Below, piece after piece: positions 17,338-25,486 of a DNA stretch of 64,000 nt. Numbering within the stretch: position 1 is the stretch's first letter; each line of letters starts with the position of its first letter. A program made the position numbers and the translations under genes. A model generated the notes under the pieces. The model was not told where the DNA came from and did no database searches. It saw only the letters and a program-made list of their open reading frames with translations. The stretch spans positions 372,001 through 436,000 of the forward strand of contig NZ_CP048815.1 in assembly GCF_010977555.1 (NCBI RefSeq). Reading direction: 5' to 3'. Origin of the DNA: Caulobacter rhizosphaerae (GTDB lineage: Bacteria; Pseudomonadota; Alphaproteobacteria; Caulobacterales; Caulobacteraceae).

Positions 17338-17379
17338 TAATTCCGCTCATCCCGGCGAACGCCGGGATGAGCGGAATTA
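17338..17379. terminator. Bidirectional hairpin terminator
   Basis: Perfect 20-bp inverted repeat (17338-17357 against 17360-17379) with a two-base centre. Its AT-rich outer ends give TAATT/AATTA on both strands. It lies between the convergent WD40 and cutC stops and overlaps the cutC stop codon. The inner CTCATCCCGGCG/CGCCGGGATGAG part is a repeat type common in Alphaproteobacteria. Confidence 0.85.
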
Positions 17380-18123
17380 TTGTAGCCCTGCCAACGTCTC
17401 CACCACCGCCGCCACCGTCTCCTGATCGGTATCCCGCAGCCCGTCCTGTACGAAGCCCAGCTTGTAGGCGCGGTCTTCGTGCCCCTGGCCCAGGCCGTAG
17501 GTCATTGGTCCGCTGCACGAGCCGTGCACCTCGCCCACGCCGGTCCGCGCCACCAGTTCGGCGACGTTCGACGGATTGACCCCGCCGCCGGCCAGGATGG
17601 CGATGCGGCCGGCCGCGCGTTCGACCAGCAAGGCGATCGTCTCGGCCCCGGCCATGGCGTTCAGGGCGCAGCCCGACGTCAGGATCCGCTCGAAGCCCAG
17701 GTCGATGGCGGTCTCCAGCGCCGCGAACGGATCCGGCGTCAGGTCGAAGGCGCGGTGCAGGGTCACGCCCAGGCCCTCGGCGTGGGCGACCAGCATGGCC
17801 AGGGCGTCGACGTCCAGCTCGCCCGATGGGGCGTTGGCGCCGATCACCACGCCCGCCAGGCCGGCGTCCCGAGCGGCGTCGATGTCCCGCAGGATGGCGT
17901 CGAGGTCCTCGCCGCCGTAGACGAAGTCGCCGTTGCGCGGCCGGATCATCGGATAGATCGGGATTTCCGCCTCCGCCGCGATCGCCATCAGCCCCGGCGC
18001 CGGGGTCAGGCCCTGCAGGGCTAGGGCCGAGCACAGTTCGATCCGATCCGCGCCACCCGCGATCGCCGCCGCCAATCCGGCGGGCGTATCGACACAGACT
18101 TCCAGGATAATGCGGTCGGGCAT
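17377..18123 (-). CDS. cutC: CutC family protein
   Basis: This 248-residue TIM-barrel protein matches CutC throughout: ILEVCVDTPAGLAAAIAGGADRIELC at the start (here in parts ILEVCVDTPAG and GADRIELCSAL), LTPAPGLM, YPMIRPRNGDFVYGGEDLDAI, GVVIGANAPSGELD, TLHRAFDLTPDPFAALE and ILAGGGVNPSNVAELVARTGVGEVHGS. CutC was named for copper tolerance in E. coli, but a direct copper role is disputed and no enzymatic activity is firmly established. It is divergent from the glycosylasparaginase gene. Confidence 0.92.
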   Translation of the reverse strand: MPDRIILEVCVDTPAGLAAAIAGGADRIELCSALALQGLTPAPGLMAIAAEAEIPIYPMIRPRNGDFVYGGEDLDAILRDIDAARDAGLAGVVIGANAPSGELDVDALAMLVAHAEGLGVTLHRAFDLTPDPFAALETAIDLGFERILTSGCALNAMAGAETIALLVERAAGRIAILAGGGVNPSNVAELVARTGVGEVHGSCSGPMTYGLGQGHEDRAYKLGFVQDGLRDTDQETVAAVVETLAGLQ

Positions 18124-18195
18124 CTTCGCCTCTTCCAGGCTCGTGCTAGGGGATTCGCGGACAAGGTTGTCGGCAGCCGTTCTTGGAGCACACCC

Positions 18196-19227
18196 ATGCT
18201 GAATCGCAGAGGCCTAATCGGCGCGTCCTTGATCGGATCGGGGCTGGTGGGCACCCGTGCGGCGGCGGCCGCCGAGCCGACCGGCGGCGCGGGGATCCAA
18301 CTGACCCGGCCCTGCGTGATCTCCACCTGGGACTTCGGCGTGCCGGCCAACCAGGCGGCCTGGGCGATCCTGAGCAAGGGCGGGCGGGCGCTGGACGCCG
18401 TCGAGGCCGGGGCCCGGGTCCCCGAGCAGGACCTTAAGAACCACAGCGTCGGTCGCGCCGGATATCCCGACCGCGACGGCCACGTGTCGCTGGACGCCAG
18501 CATCATGGACGAGCAGGGCAATTGCGGCGCCGTCGCCGCCCTGGAGCACATCGCCCACCCGATCTCGGTGGCCCGGGCGGTGATGGAGAAGACTCCGCAC
18601 GTCCTGCTGGTCGGGGCCGGCGCCCTGCAGTTCGCCCAGGAGCAGGGCTTCCCGCGCGAGGAGCTGCTGACCCCCGAGTCGCGGGCCGCCTGGGAGGCGT
18701 GGAAGAAGGACGCCAAGTACGCCCCCAAGGCCAACAGCGAGGTCGGCGACTACGGCAAGACCTCGGGCCAACTCGGCACGCCGGGCGGAGCGGGCAATCA
18801 CGACACCATCGGCATGCTGGCCCTCGACGCCCAGGGGAACCTGTCGGGCGCCTGCACCACCAGCGGCATGGCCTGGAAGCTGCGCGGCCGGGTCGGCGAT
18901 TCGCCCATCGTCGGGGCCGGGCTCTATGTCGACAACGACGTCGGCGGCGCCACCTCGACCGGGGTGGGCGAGGAGGTGATCCGCAACGTCGGCAGCTTCC
19001 TGGTGGTCGAGCTGATGCGCCAGGGCCGCTCGCCCCAGGACGCCTGCAAGGAAGCCGTCGCCCGGATCCTGAAGAAGAAGCCGCAGGCCAAGGACATCCA
19101 GGTGGGCTTCCTGGCCGTGAACAAGCAGGGCCAGGTCGGGGCCTGGGCGATCCAGAAGGGCTTTACCTACGCCCTGTGCGACGGGGCGCGGCAGGACCGG
19201 CTGGTCGCGGGCCAGAGCTTCTATTGA
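18196..19227 (+). CDS. N4-(beta-N-acetylglucosaminyl)-L-asparaginase (Ntn hydrolase)
   Basis: It is predicted to cleave the GlcNAc-Asn bond of N-linked glycopeptides, or related aspartyl amides. The 343-residue precursor has an exported N-terminus (RRGLIGASLIGSGLVGTRAAAAA, with twin arginine-like character in MLNRRGLIG). The autoproteolysis site lies in the family signature GNHDTIGMLALDAQGNLSG: cleavage before Thr204 would expose it as nucleophile. GACTTSGMAWKLRGRVGDSPIVGAG and a GATSTGVGE motif follow, all typical. It is likely periplasmic. Together with the GH92 mannosidase it suggests scavenging of N-glycan-type material, which is inference. Confidence 0.9.
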   Translation: MLNRRGLIGASLIGSGLVGTRAAAAAEPTGGAGIQLTRPCVISTWDFGVPANQAAWAILSKGGRALDAVEAGARVPEQDLKNHSVGRAGYPDRDGHVSLDASIMDEQGNCGAVAALEHIAHPISVARAVMEKTPHVLLVGAGALQFAQEQGFPREELLTPESRAAWEAWKKDAKYAPKANSEVGDYGKTSGQLGTPGGAGNHDTIGMLALDAQGNLSGACTTSGMAWKLRGRVGDSPIVGAGLYVDNDVGGATSTGVGEEVIRNVGSFLVVELMRQGRSPQDACKEAVARILKKKPQAKDIQVGFLAVNKQGQVGAWAIQKGFTYALCDGARQDRLVAGQSFY

Positions 19228-19235
19228 GGAGGCTG

Positions 19236-19268
19236 CTGAGCGGCGGGCCGTTCCGATCCGCCGCTCAG
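19236..19268. terminator. Bidirectional hairpin terminator
   Basis: Arms CTGAGCGGCGG (19236-19246) and CCGCCGCTCAG (19258-19268) form an 11-bp stem with an 11-base loop between convergent genes. The right arm overlaps the stop codon of the LytTR gene. There is no strong U-run, so efficiency is uncertain. Confidence 0.55.
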
Positions 19269-20068
19269 TACCAGCCGGCCTCGCGCAGCGCGCGGGCGTA
19301 GGCGCGGCTGACGGGCGCCTCGACGCCGTTCTTCAGGGTCAGGGTGGCGCGACCGTCGCCCCGCCTGGCGTCCTGCACCGCCGCCTTGGCCACCCACCAC
19401 GAGCGATGGGTCTGGGCGCCCTCGATACCCTCCAGTTCGGCCACGGCGTCGGACAGGCGCAGCAGGATCAGGTCCTGGCCCTTGGAGGTGTGCAGGCGCA
19501 GATAATGGTCCTCGGCCTCCACGGCGTAGATCTCGCCGCCGCGCAGGCGAGGGGGCAGGCGTTCGAGAAAGCGGGGCGGCGGCGCTTCCGGCGGCGCGGC
19601 GTGGGTCTCGACCGGGCGGCGCGTGGCCAGGGTCATCAGGGCGGTCATGCCGCTGGTCATCAGCAGGGTGACGCCGAAATAGGTCGCCGCGACCCGCGGG
19701 GTCAGGGGCGAGCGGCCCCCCGCCAGCCAGACCAGCACCGTGAACAGCGGGGTCAGCACCACGACGATGATCAGGGCGCGCCACCAAGTGGAGGCCAGGC
19801 CCGGCCAGAGTCCGCCAACGGCTTGGGCCACCGTCGTGCCCAGCACCGCGCCCAGCGTGGACAGGCCGATCCAGTAGCCCAGGCGCGGAACCAGGGGCGT
19901 GTCGCTGGTGCCGAGCGCGCCGACCAGGGCCAGGAAGACGCCGGCGATCACGGCCACCGCCAGCGGCCGCAGGTAGCTGCGCAGGACGGCCGGGATGGGC
20001 GTGTCCGTTGGCGCTTCGCCAATGGCGGCGGCCCGCCGTTCACGAACTGCCGACGCTTTCTCACGCAC
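19265..20068 (-). CDS. Membrane-anchored LytTR DNA-binding regulator
   Basis: This 267-residue protein combines about four transmembrane helices (residues about 30-140) with a C-terminal LytTR DNA-binding domain (about 165-265). The latter shows EIYAVEAEDHYLRLHTSKG, LLRLSDAVAELEG, THRSWWVAKAAV and VSRAYARALREAGWY. There is no receiver domain, so it is not a classical response regulator. Membrane LytTR proteins are thought to sense envelope signals directly or be held by a membrane partner. The start is a GTG at 20068. The divergent DUF2306 gene begins 87 bp away and could be a target or partner. Confidence 0.8.
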   Translation of the reverse strand: MREKASAVRERRAAAIGEAPTDTPIPAVLRSYLRPLAVAVIAGVFLALVGALGTSDTPLVPRLGYWIGLSTLGAVLGTTVAQAVGGLWPGLASTWWRALIIVVVLTPLFTVLVWLAGGRSPLTPRVAATYFGVTLLMTSGMTALMTLATRRPVETHAAPPEAPPPRFLERLPPRLRGGEIYAVEAEDHYLRLHTSKGQDLILLRLSDAVAELEGIEGAQTHRSWWVAKAAVQDARRGDGRATLTLKNGVEAPVSRAYARALREAGWY

Positions 20069-20155
20069 CTTCGGATGACCCCCGTCGCCGCCGATCCTAA
20101 GCCGGATCCGACCTTGATCGCCCCGGTACGGCGCGATCGCTTCGGGAGAAACAAG

Positions 20156-20713
20156 ATGTCCGACACCAGCCTGTCAATCGGCCCCGCCCGCTTTATCCGC
20201 ATGGTCGCCATCGGCCTGGCCGTCACCGTGGGGCTGATCCTGGCGACCGGCGCCGCCCAGGGGCATGGGCCGGGCGCCGTGCTGGGCGGCTTGGCGCACC
20301 TCAAGGGCCACCTGCATGCGCCCCATCTGGGCCTGCTGGCGTCCGCGCCGATCCAGATCCAGGTCCACGTGGCGGCCGTGACCACCGCCCTGGCGATTGG
20401 CGTCGTCCTGATGCTGGGCCTGAAGGGAACCACCGTGCACCGCACGCTGGGCTGGGCCTGGGTGATCGCCATGGCGACGGCCGCGATCTCATCGCTGTTC
20501 ATCCACCGGTCCAATCCCGGCGGCTACAGCTTCCTGCACCTGTTCGCCGGCTGGACCCTGATCGCCCTGCCCATGGGCGTGTTCGCCGCCCGCAAGCACA
20601 ATGTCCGCCTGCACGGCCGGACGATGACGGGCCTGTTCGTCGGCGGCCTGCTGATCGCCGGGGCCTTCGCCTTCCTGCCCGGCCGGCTGATGTGGCAGAT
20701 GGTGTTCGGCTGA
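20156..20713 (+). CDS. DUF2306-like integral membrane protein
   Basis: The ATG at 20156 has GGGAGA 10 bases upstream and gives a 185-residue protein with about four to five membrane helices: RMVAIGLAVTVGLILATGAA, HVAAVTTALAIGVVLMLGL, LGWAWVIAMATAAISSLF, FAGWTLIALPMGVFA and LFVGGLLIAGAFAFLPG. The spaced motifs KGTTVHRTLGWAWV and the helix-end histidines (IQVHVA, FLHLFAG) fit DUF2306, whose function is unknown. Histidine pairs in membrane helices might bind a metal or heme. It is divergent from the LytTR gene. Confidence 0.65.
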   Translation: MSDTSLSIGPARFIRMVAIGLAVTVGLILATGAAQGHGPGAVLGGLAHLKGHLHAPHLGLLASAPIQIQVHVAAVTTALAIGVVLMLGLKGTTVHRTLGWAWVIAMATAAISSLFIHRSNPGGYSFLHLFAGWTLIALPMGVFAARKHNVRLHGRTMTGLFVGGLLIAGAFAFLPGRLMWQMVFG

Positions 20714-20782
20714 GAGCCTCCCGCTTGCCAGATCCGCGCCCGCAGGCCTACGAACGGTCAAGCAAAGCGCGGACCACGGAAC

Positions 20783-21502
20783 ATGACGCAAGTTCGAGCC
20801 TCTCGCGCCCAGCCCGCCCCCCGCGCCAAGCCGGCCGGACGCGGCCGACCGTCCAAGGCCGCGGGGCGGGACCTGAAGGAGACCATCCTCGACGCCGCCG
20901 AGGGGCTGTTCGCGCGTCACGGCTTCCACGGCGTCACGATCCGCCAGGTGGCCGCCGAGGCCGGCGTCGACACCGCCCTGATCCACTACTATTTCGGCGC
21001 CAAGCGCGAGCTGTTCGACTCGGTGTTCCTGCGCCGGGCCGAGATCCTCAACACCGCCCGCAGCGTCTCCATGGACGCCTACGAGAAGAGCCATGCCGGG
21101 ACCATGACGGTCGAGGGGGTGATCGAGGCCTTCATCGAGCCTCTGCTGCGCATCTCCCAGGACGGCGGCCAGGGCTGGAAGAGCTATTTCGCCCTGGTGG
21201 CCCAGGTGAACAACACCCCGGCCTGGGGCGGCGAGACCATGGCGCGGTTCTTCGATCCTGTCGTCCATCGCCTGGTCGAGACCCTGAAGGTGGTTCGTCC
21301 GGACGCGGCCTATCGCGACCTCTACTGGAGCTACCAGTTCCTGACCGGCTCGATGATGCTGGCCCTGTCGGAGACCGGCCGTATCGATTCCCTGTCCAAC
21401 GGCGAATGCCATTCCAGCGACCTGGGCGCGGTGCGGGCGCGATTGTTCGCCTACTGCGCCGCCGGCTTCGAGGCCGTGATCGCCCGCGCCCCCCAGGGCT
21501 GA
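20783..21502 (+). CDS. TetR family transcriptional regulator
   Basis: This 239-residue repressor has a basic, Pro/Ala/Arg-rich tail (about 1-28) followed by a TetR helix-turn-helix (about 32-78): ETILDAAEGLFARHGFHGVTIRQVAAEAGVDTALIHYYFGAKRELF, quoted here only as the blocks ILDAAEGLFARHGFHGVTIR and LIHYYFGAKRELF. The C-terminal ligand domain includes GGQGWKSYFALVAQVNN and LYWSYQFLTGSMMLALSETGR. It lies upstream of and codirectional with a TonB-dependent receptor and an MFS permease, and a palindrome at 21545-21562 between them is a likely operator. The ligand is probably the transported compound or its product. Confidence 0.9.
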   Translation: MTQVRASRAQPAPRAKPAGRGRPSKAAGRDLKETILDAAEGLFARHGFHGVTIRQVAAEAGVDTALIHYYFGAKRELFDSVFLRRAEILNTARSVSMDAYEKSHAGTMTVEGVIEAFIEPLLRISQDGGQGWKSYFALVAQVNNTPAWGGETMARFFDPVVHRLVETLKVVRPDAAYRDLYWSYQFLTGSMMLALSETGRIDSLSNGECHSSDLGAVRARLFAYCAAGFEAVIARAPQG

Positions 21503-21544
21503 TTTCCCAGCCTTTCCCAAGCCTTGCGGCGCCGGACGCCTTCA

Positions 21545-21562
21545 TTTCATCAGGTGATGAAA
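21545..21562 (+). promoter_or_regulatory. Candidate TetR operator
   Basis: Eight-base arms TTTCATCA (21545-21552) and TGATGAAA (21555-21562) around a GG centre form an 18-bp near-perfect palindrome, the size expected for a TetR dimer site. It lies between the TetR stop and the receptor start at 21702, well placed to control the receptor-permease unit. Confidence 0.6.
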
Positions 21563-21701
21563 AAAGGCTGGCGCAAACCGCAACTCTGGGTGACAGTGTT
21601 CTCCAATTCGCGAGCGCATGAATTCGCGAAAGCCGGGAAATGCGTCCGTTCAACGGAGCTGTCCGGCACGGGACGGAACGCATAGGGGAAGGGGAAAACC
21701 C

Positions 21702-23960
21702 ATGAAGACGATGCTCAAGCTCGCGCTGCTGGCCGGCGCGGCCTGGTCGGCGGCCGCGACGACCGCGATCGCCCAGGACGCCGCGCCCGCCGGCGCTGAC
21801 GCCGCTTCCGGCCAAGTGGCGGTCGACGAACTGGTCGTCACCGCCCGCCGGCGGGAGGAAACCCTCAAGGACGTGCCGATCGCCGTCTCGGCCTTCAGCG
21901 CCGAAACCCTGGAGCGCCAGGCCGCCAACGACATCACCACCCTGTCGCAGACCACGCCGAATATCACCGTGCAGACCGCGCGGGGCTCGAACTCGACCCT
22001 GATCTCCTACATCCGCGGCATCGGCCAGCAGGACCCGCTTTGGGGCTACGAGCCCGGCGTCGGCCTCTATGTCGACGACGTCTACGTCTATCGTCCGCAG
22101 GGCGCGGTGCTGGACGTGTTCGACGTCTCGCGGATCGAGGTGCTGCGCGGTCCGCAGGGTACGCTGTATGGCCGCAACACCATCGGCGGGGCGATCAAGT
22201 ACGTGACCAACCGCCTGGGCGACGAGGCCGGCGGCAAGATCCGCGGGACCTACGGCAGCTACAACCAGACCGACCTGCTGGTCGAGGGCCACACCCCGGT
22301 GGGCGGTGGCCTGTCGGTGGGCAGCGCCTACGCCCTCTACAAGCGCGACGGCTACGGCGCGAACCTGACCACGGGCGCCGAGCACTATGACAAGGACGTC
22401 CAGGCCTATCGCCTGAGCGCCGAGTACAAGCCGAACGACGACCTGTTCTTCCGCCTGGCCTACGACAGGGTGGAGGACGACTCCAACCCCCGCCACGGTC
22501 ACCGCGAACTGCCGGCCCTGGTCGGCGGCTACAAGGTGCTGGACGCCTACGACACCCAGGCGGGCCTGGGCGACAAGAACGCGGTCAAGACCGAGGGGCT
22601 GTCGCTGACCGGCGAATATCACGCCAGCGAGTTCCTGACCTTCAAGTCGATCACCGCCGGCCGCAAGGGCCACACCCAGACCCTGATCGACTTCGACGGC
22701 ACGCCGCTGCCGACCCTGGACGTACCGGCCACCTATGACGACCGCTCGTTCTCGCAGGAACTGCAGGCGGTCTATTCGGACGACACCGTCCAGGGCGTGT
22801 TCGGCCTCTACTACATGAACAGCCAGGCCTCCGGTGAGTTCGACACCATCGCCGGCAATCTGGGCGTCTCGATCGCCGACGGCGGCAAGGTCAGCACCCA
22901 GAGCTTCGCGGCCTTCTTCGACGTCTCCGCCAACTTCACCGACCGCTTCAAGGTCTCGCTGGGCGCGCGGGCCACCCGCGACCACAAGCGCAGCAACACC
23001 TTCCGGTTCTTCTACCTCGGCGCCACGCGCTCGCCCTACCAGGGCGGGACGCCGCGGCCGATCCTGCAGGTGCGCACCAACTACAGCGCCGAGAAGACCT
23101 TCGAGGAGTTCACGCCGCGCCTGTCGGCGTCGTACGAGCTGACCGACGACCTGAACACCTACGTCTCCTATTCGAAGGGCTACAAGTCCGGCGGCTGGGA
23201 CATGCGCGGCGACGCCTTCCTGACGCCCCAGACGGTCGAGGGCTACGATCCCGAGACGGTCAACGCCTACGAGGTGGGCCTGAAGGGTAACCTGTTCGAC
23301 CGCCGAGTGTCGTTCGCCACGGCCGCGTTCCTGTCCAAGTACAAGGACCAGCAGGTCACCACCCAGGTGGTCGTGCCCTCGGGCATCGCCAGCTCGGTCG
23401 ACAACGCCGGCGCCTCCACCCTGTACGGCGTCGAGTTCGAGGCCAACGCCCGGTTCAGCCAACACCTGTCGGGCACGGTGGCCGTGGGCTACATCCACGC
23501 CAAGTACGACACCTTCAGCCGCTTCGTGCCAGGCGGCGCGCCGAACCCGGTGAACCCGTCGCAGACCATTCCGGCGGGCGGCCAGGTCGTCAACGTGGCC
23601 GATCTCTACGGCTTCCAAAACACCCCGGAATGGACGGGCAACGCCAGCCTGACCTGGCGCGGGACCGTCGCCGGCGGAGAGCTGCAGGTCACCCCGATGG
23701 TCAGCTATCGCGACGACTACCAGCAGTTCGAGCAGCCCCTGCCGCTGCTGGACCAGAAGGCCTTCACCCTGGTGGACCTGACCGCCAGCTGGGCCCCGGA
23801 AGGCGGCCGCTACAAGATCTCGGTGGCCGGCAAGAACCTGACCGACGAGCGCTATCGCACCGGCGGCTACAACTTCGGCGTCGCGACCTACAACAACTCG
23901 GTGATCGGCTTCTACGGCCCGCCGCGCACCTATTCGGCCTCGATCGAGGTCAAGTTCTAG
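21702..23960 (+). CDS. TonB-dependent outer-membrane receptor
   Basis: This 752-residue receptor imports a scarce substrate across the outer membrane using TonB-ExbBD energy. It has a signal peptide (cleaved near ATTAIAQ), a TonB-box-like DELVVTARRREE, a plug domain (about 55-170, with VPIAVSAFSAETL, YIRGIGQQDPLWGYEPGVGLYVDDVY and EVLRGPQGTLYGRNTIGG as typical blocks, quoted in parts), and a 22-strand barrel ending in an aromatic-rich strand (YSASIEVKF). The start at 21702 follows GGGGAAGGGG. It lacks an N-terminal carboxypeptidase-like or FecA signalling domain, so regulation is more likely through the upstream TetR gene. Substrate is unknown. Confidence 0.93.
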   Translation: MKTMLKLALLAGAAWSAAATTAIAQDAAPAGADAASGQVAVDELVVTARRREETLKDVPIAVSAFSAETLERQAANDITTLSQTTPNITVQTARGSNSTLISYIRGIGQQDPLWGYEPGVGLYVDDVYVYRPQGAVLDVFDVSRIEVLRGPQGTLYGRNTIGGAIKYVTNRLGDEAGGKIRGTYGSYNQTDLLVEGHTPVGGGLSVGSAYALYKRDGYGANLTTGAEHYDKDVQAYRLSAEYKPNDDLFFRLAYDRVEDDSNPRHGHRELPALVGGYKVLDAYDTQAGLGDKNAVKTEGLSLTGEYHASEFLTFKSITAGRKGHTQTLIDFDGTPLPTLDVPATYDDRSFSQELQAVYSDDTVQGVFGLYYMNSQASGEFDTIAGNLGVSIADGGKVSTQSFAAFFDVSANFTDRFKVSLGARATRDHKRSNTFRFFYLGATRSPYQGGTPRPILQVRTNYSAEKTFEEFTPRLSASYELTDDLNTYVSYSKGYKSGGWDMRGDAFLTPQTVEGYDPETVNAYEVGLKGNLFDRRVSFATAAFLSKYKDQQVTTQVVVPSGIASSVDNAGASTLYGVEFEANARFSQHLSGTVAVGYIHAKYDTFSRFVPGGAPNPVNPSQTIPAGGQVVNVADLYGFQNTPEWTGNASLTWRGTVAGGELQVTPMVSYRDDYQQFEQPLPLLDQKAFTLVDLTASWAPEGGRYKISVAGKNLTDERYRTGGYNFGVATYNNSVIGFYGPPRTYSASIEVKF

Positions 23961-23983
23961 GCCTTTTCGACCTTCAACCTGAC

Positions 23984-24018
23984 CGGCGACGGCTTGTTGC
24001 AACAGGCCGTCGCCGTTT
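23984..24018 (+). terminator. Near-perfect palindrome between receptor and permease
   Basis: Ten-base arms CGGCGACGGC (23984-23993) and GCCGTCGCCG (24006-24015) flank a self-complementary TGTTGCAACA centre, followed by TTT. It could fully or partly terminate transcription after the receptor, reducing permease expression, or stabilise the upstream mRNA 3' end. Confidence 0.6.
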
Positions 24019-24051
24019 CCTTGTCCACCTTGACGATTCGCGGCGGGAACG

Positions 24052-25374
24052 ATGAGCAACCTACAGATCCAGAAAGCCCAACCCGGCCCGCGCTACCGCT
24101 ATGTCGTGCTGGCCATGCTGATCCTGGTCTACACGCTCAACTTCCTGGACCGGCAGATCCTCGGCATCCTGGCCAAGCCCATCAAGGAGGAGTTCGGCCT
24201 GACCGACGGCCAGTTCGGCCTGATGAGCGGTCTGGCCTTCGCCCTGCTGTATACGACCCTGGCCATTCCGATCGCCTGGCTGGCCGATCGCTTCAGCCGG
24301 GTGTGGATCATGACCGCGGCTCTGACCCTGTGGAGCGGCTTCACCGCCCTGTGCGGCTTCACCGGCGGGTTCTCGCAGCTGTTCCTGGCTCGGATGGGCG
24401 TGGGCGTCGGCGAGGCGGGCGGAGTGGCGCCGGCCTATTCGATGCTGGCCGACTATTTCCCCAAGTCCCAGCGAGCCCGCGCCCTGGCGGCCTATGCGTT
24501 CGGCATTCCGCTGGGCACGGCGGCCGGCGCCCTGGTGGGCGGCCTGCTGGCGGTGCATTTCGGCTGGCGAACCGCGTTCATCGCCGTGGGCGCGGTCGGG
24601 GTGCTGCTGGCCCCGGTCTTCCGGCTGGTGGTCCGCGATCCGCGCCGCGGCGGCGCCGACATGGCGCCGGGCGACACCACCACGGTCCAGGCGCCGGCCG
24701 CGCCGCTGGGCGAGGTCGTGCGGGTGCTAGCCGCCAAGCCCAGCTTCTGGCTGCTGTCATTCGGCGCGGCGTCGTCCTCGGTCTGCGGCTATGGCGTGGC
24801 CCTGTGGCTGCCGTCGTTCTTCATGCGCAGCCTGGGCCTGACCCTGCGCGAGACGGCCTGGTACTATTCCGGCATCGCCTTTTTCGGCGGCCTGTTGGGT
24901 ATCTGGCTGGGCGGGGTGGTGGCCGACCGGCTGGGCGCGAAGTCCAAGGCCGGCTACCCGCTGACCCCGGCGGTGGCGTTCCTGATCTCGGTGCCCTGCT
25001 TCCTGCTGGCCATGAACAGCGGCTCGCTGGTCGGGGGGATGGGCGGCGGCGCGGCCCTGGCCCTGGCCTTCGCGATCTTCCTGATCCCCACGGGCCTGAA
25101 CCTGGCCTGGCTCGGCCCCATCACCGCCGCCGTCCAACACCTGGCCCCCGCACCGATGCGCACCACGGCCTCGGCCCTGTTCCTGCTGATCAACAACCTG
25201 CTGGGGATCGCGGTCGGCACCTATTATTTCGGCCTGGTCTCGGACCTGCTGAAGCCGGCGTTCGGCCAGGAATCCCTGCGCTGGTCGATCTATACCGGCA
25301 TGGGCTTCTACCTGGTCGCGGCCCTGCTGTTCTTCCTGGCCTCGCGCCGCCTGGCCCGTGACTGGGTCGACTAG
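24052..25374 (+). CDS. MFS transporter (Spinster/ACS-like)
   Basis: This 440-residue inner-membrane transporter has 12 predicted helices. The N-terminal half is typical of alphaproteobacterial receptor-linked MFS permeases: TLNFLDRQILGILAKPIKEEFGL, then an LADRFSR motif A loop and LARMGVGVGEAGG, followed by SQRARALAAYAFG. It lies 91 bp after the TonB receptor, so receptor plus permease would move one substrate across both membranes. The substrate class is not readable from sequence; related pairs handle organic acids, sugars or aromatic compounds. Confidence 0.88.
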   Translation: MSNLQIQKAQPGPRYRYVVLAMLILVYTLNFLDRQILGILAKPIKEEFGLTDGQFGLMSGLAFALLYTTLAIPIAWLADRFSRVWIMTAALTLWSGFTALCGFTGGFSQLFLARMGVGVGEAGGVAPAYSMLADYFPKSQRARALAAYAFGIPLGTAAGALVGGLLAVHFGWRTAFIAVGAVGVLLAPVFRLVVRDPRRGGADMAPGDTTTVQAPAAPLGEVVRVLAAKPSFWLLSFGAASSSVCGYGVALWLPSFFMRSLGLTLRETAWYYSGIAFFGGLLGIWLGGVVADRLGAKSKAGYPLTPAVAFLISVPCFLLAMNSGSLVGGMGGGAALALAFAIFLIPTGLNLAWLGPITAAVQHLAPAPMRTTASALFLLINNLLGIAVGTYYFGLVSDLLKPAFGQESLRWSIYTGMGFYLVAALLFFLASRRLARDWVD

Positions 25375-25486
25375 GCGGAACGCCAGGCAAGGAACCGGAT
25401 GGGGCGATTGACCGCACCTGAAGAAGCGCCACTGTTCCGACACGTTCAGGTTACAAGAGCCGGCTGACGAACGCGGGACTGCGACC

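Noticed and set aside
21132..24059. A 975-residue minus-strand frame opposite the TonB receptor
   Set aside because: Antisense shadow; low-complexity Val/Gly/Arg sequence and the opposite strand encodes an unmistakable receptor.
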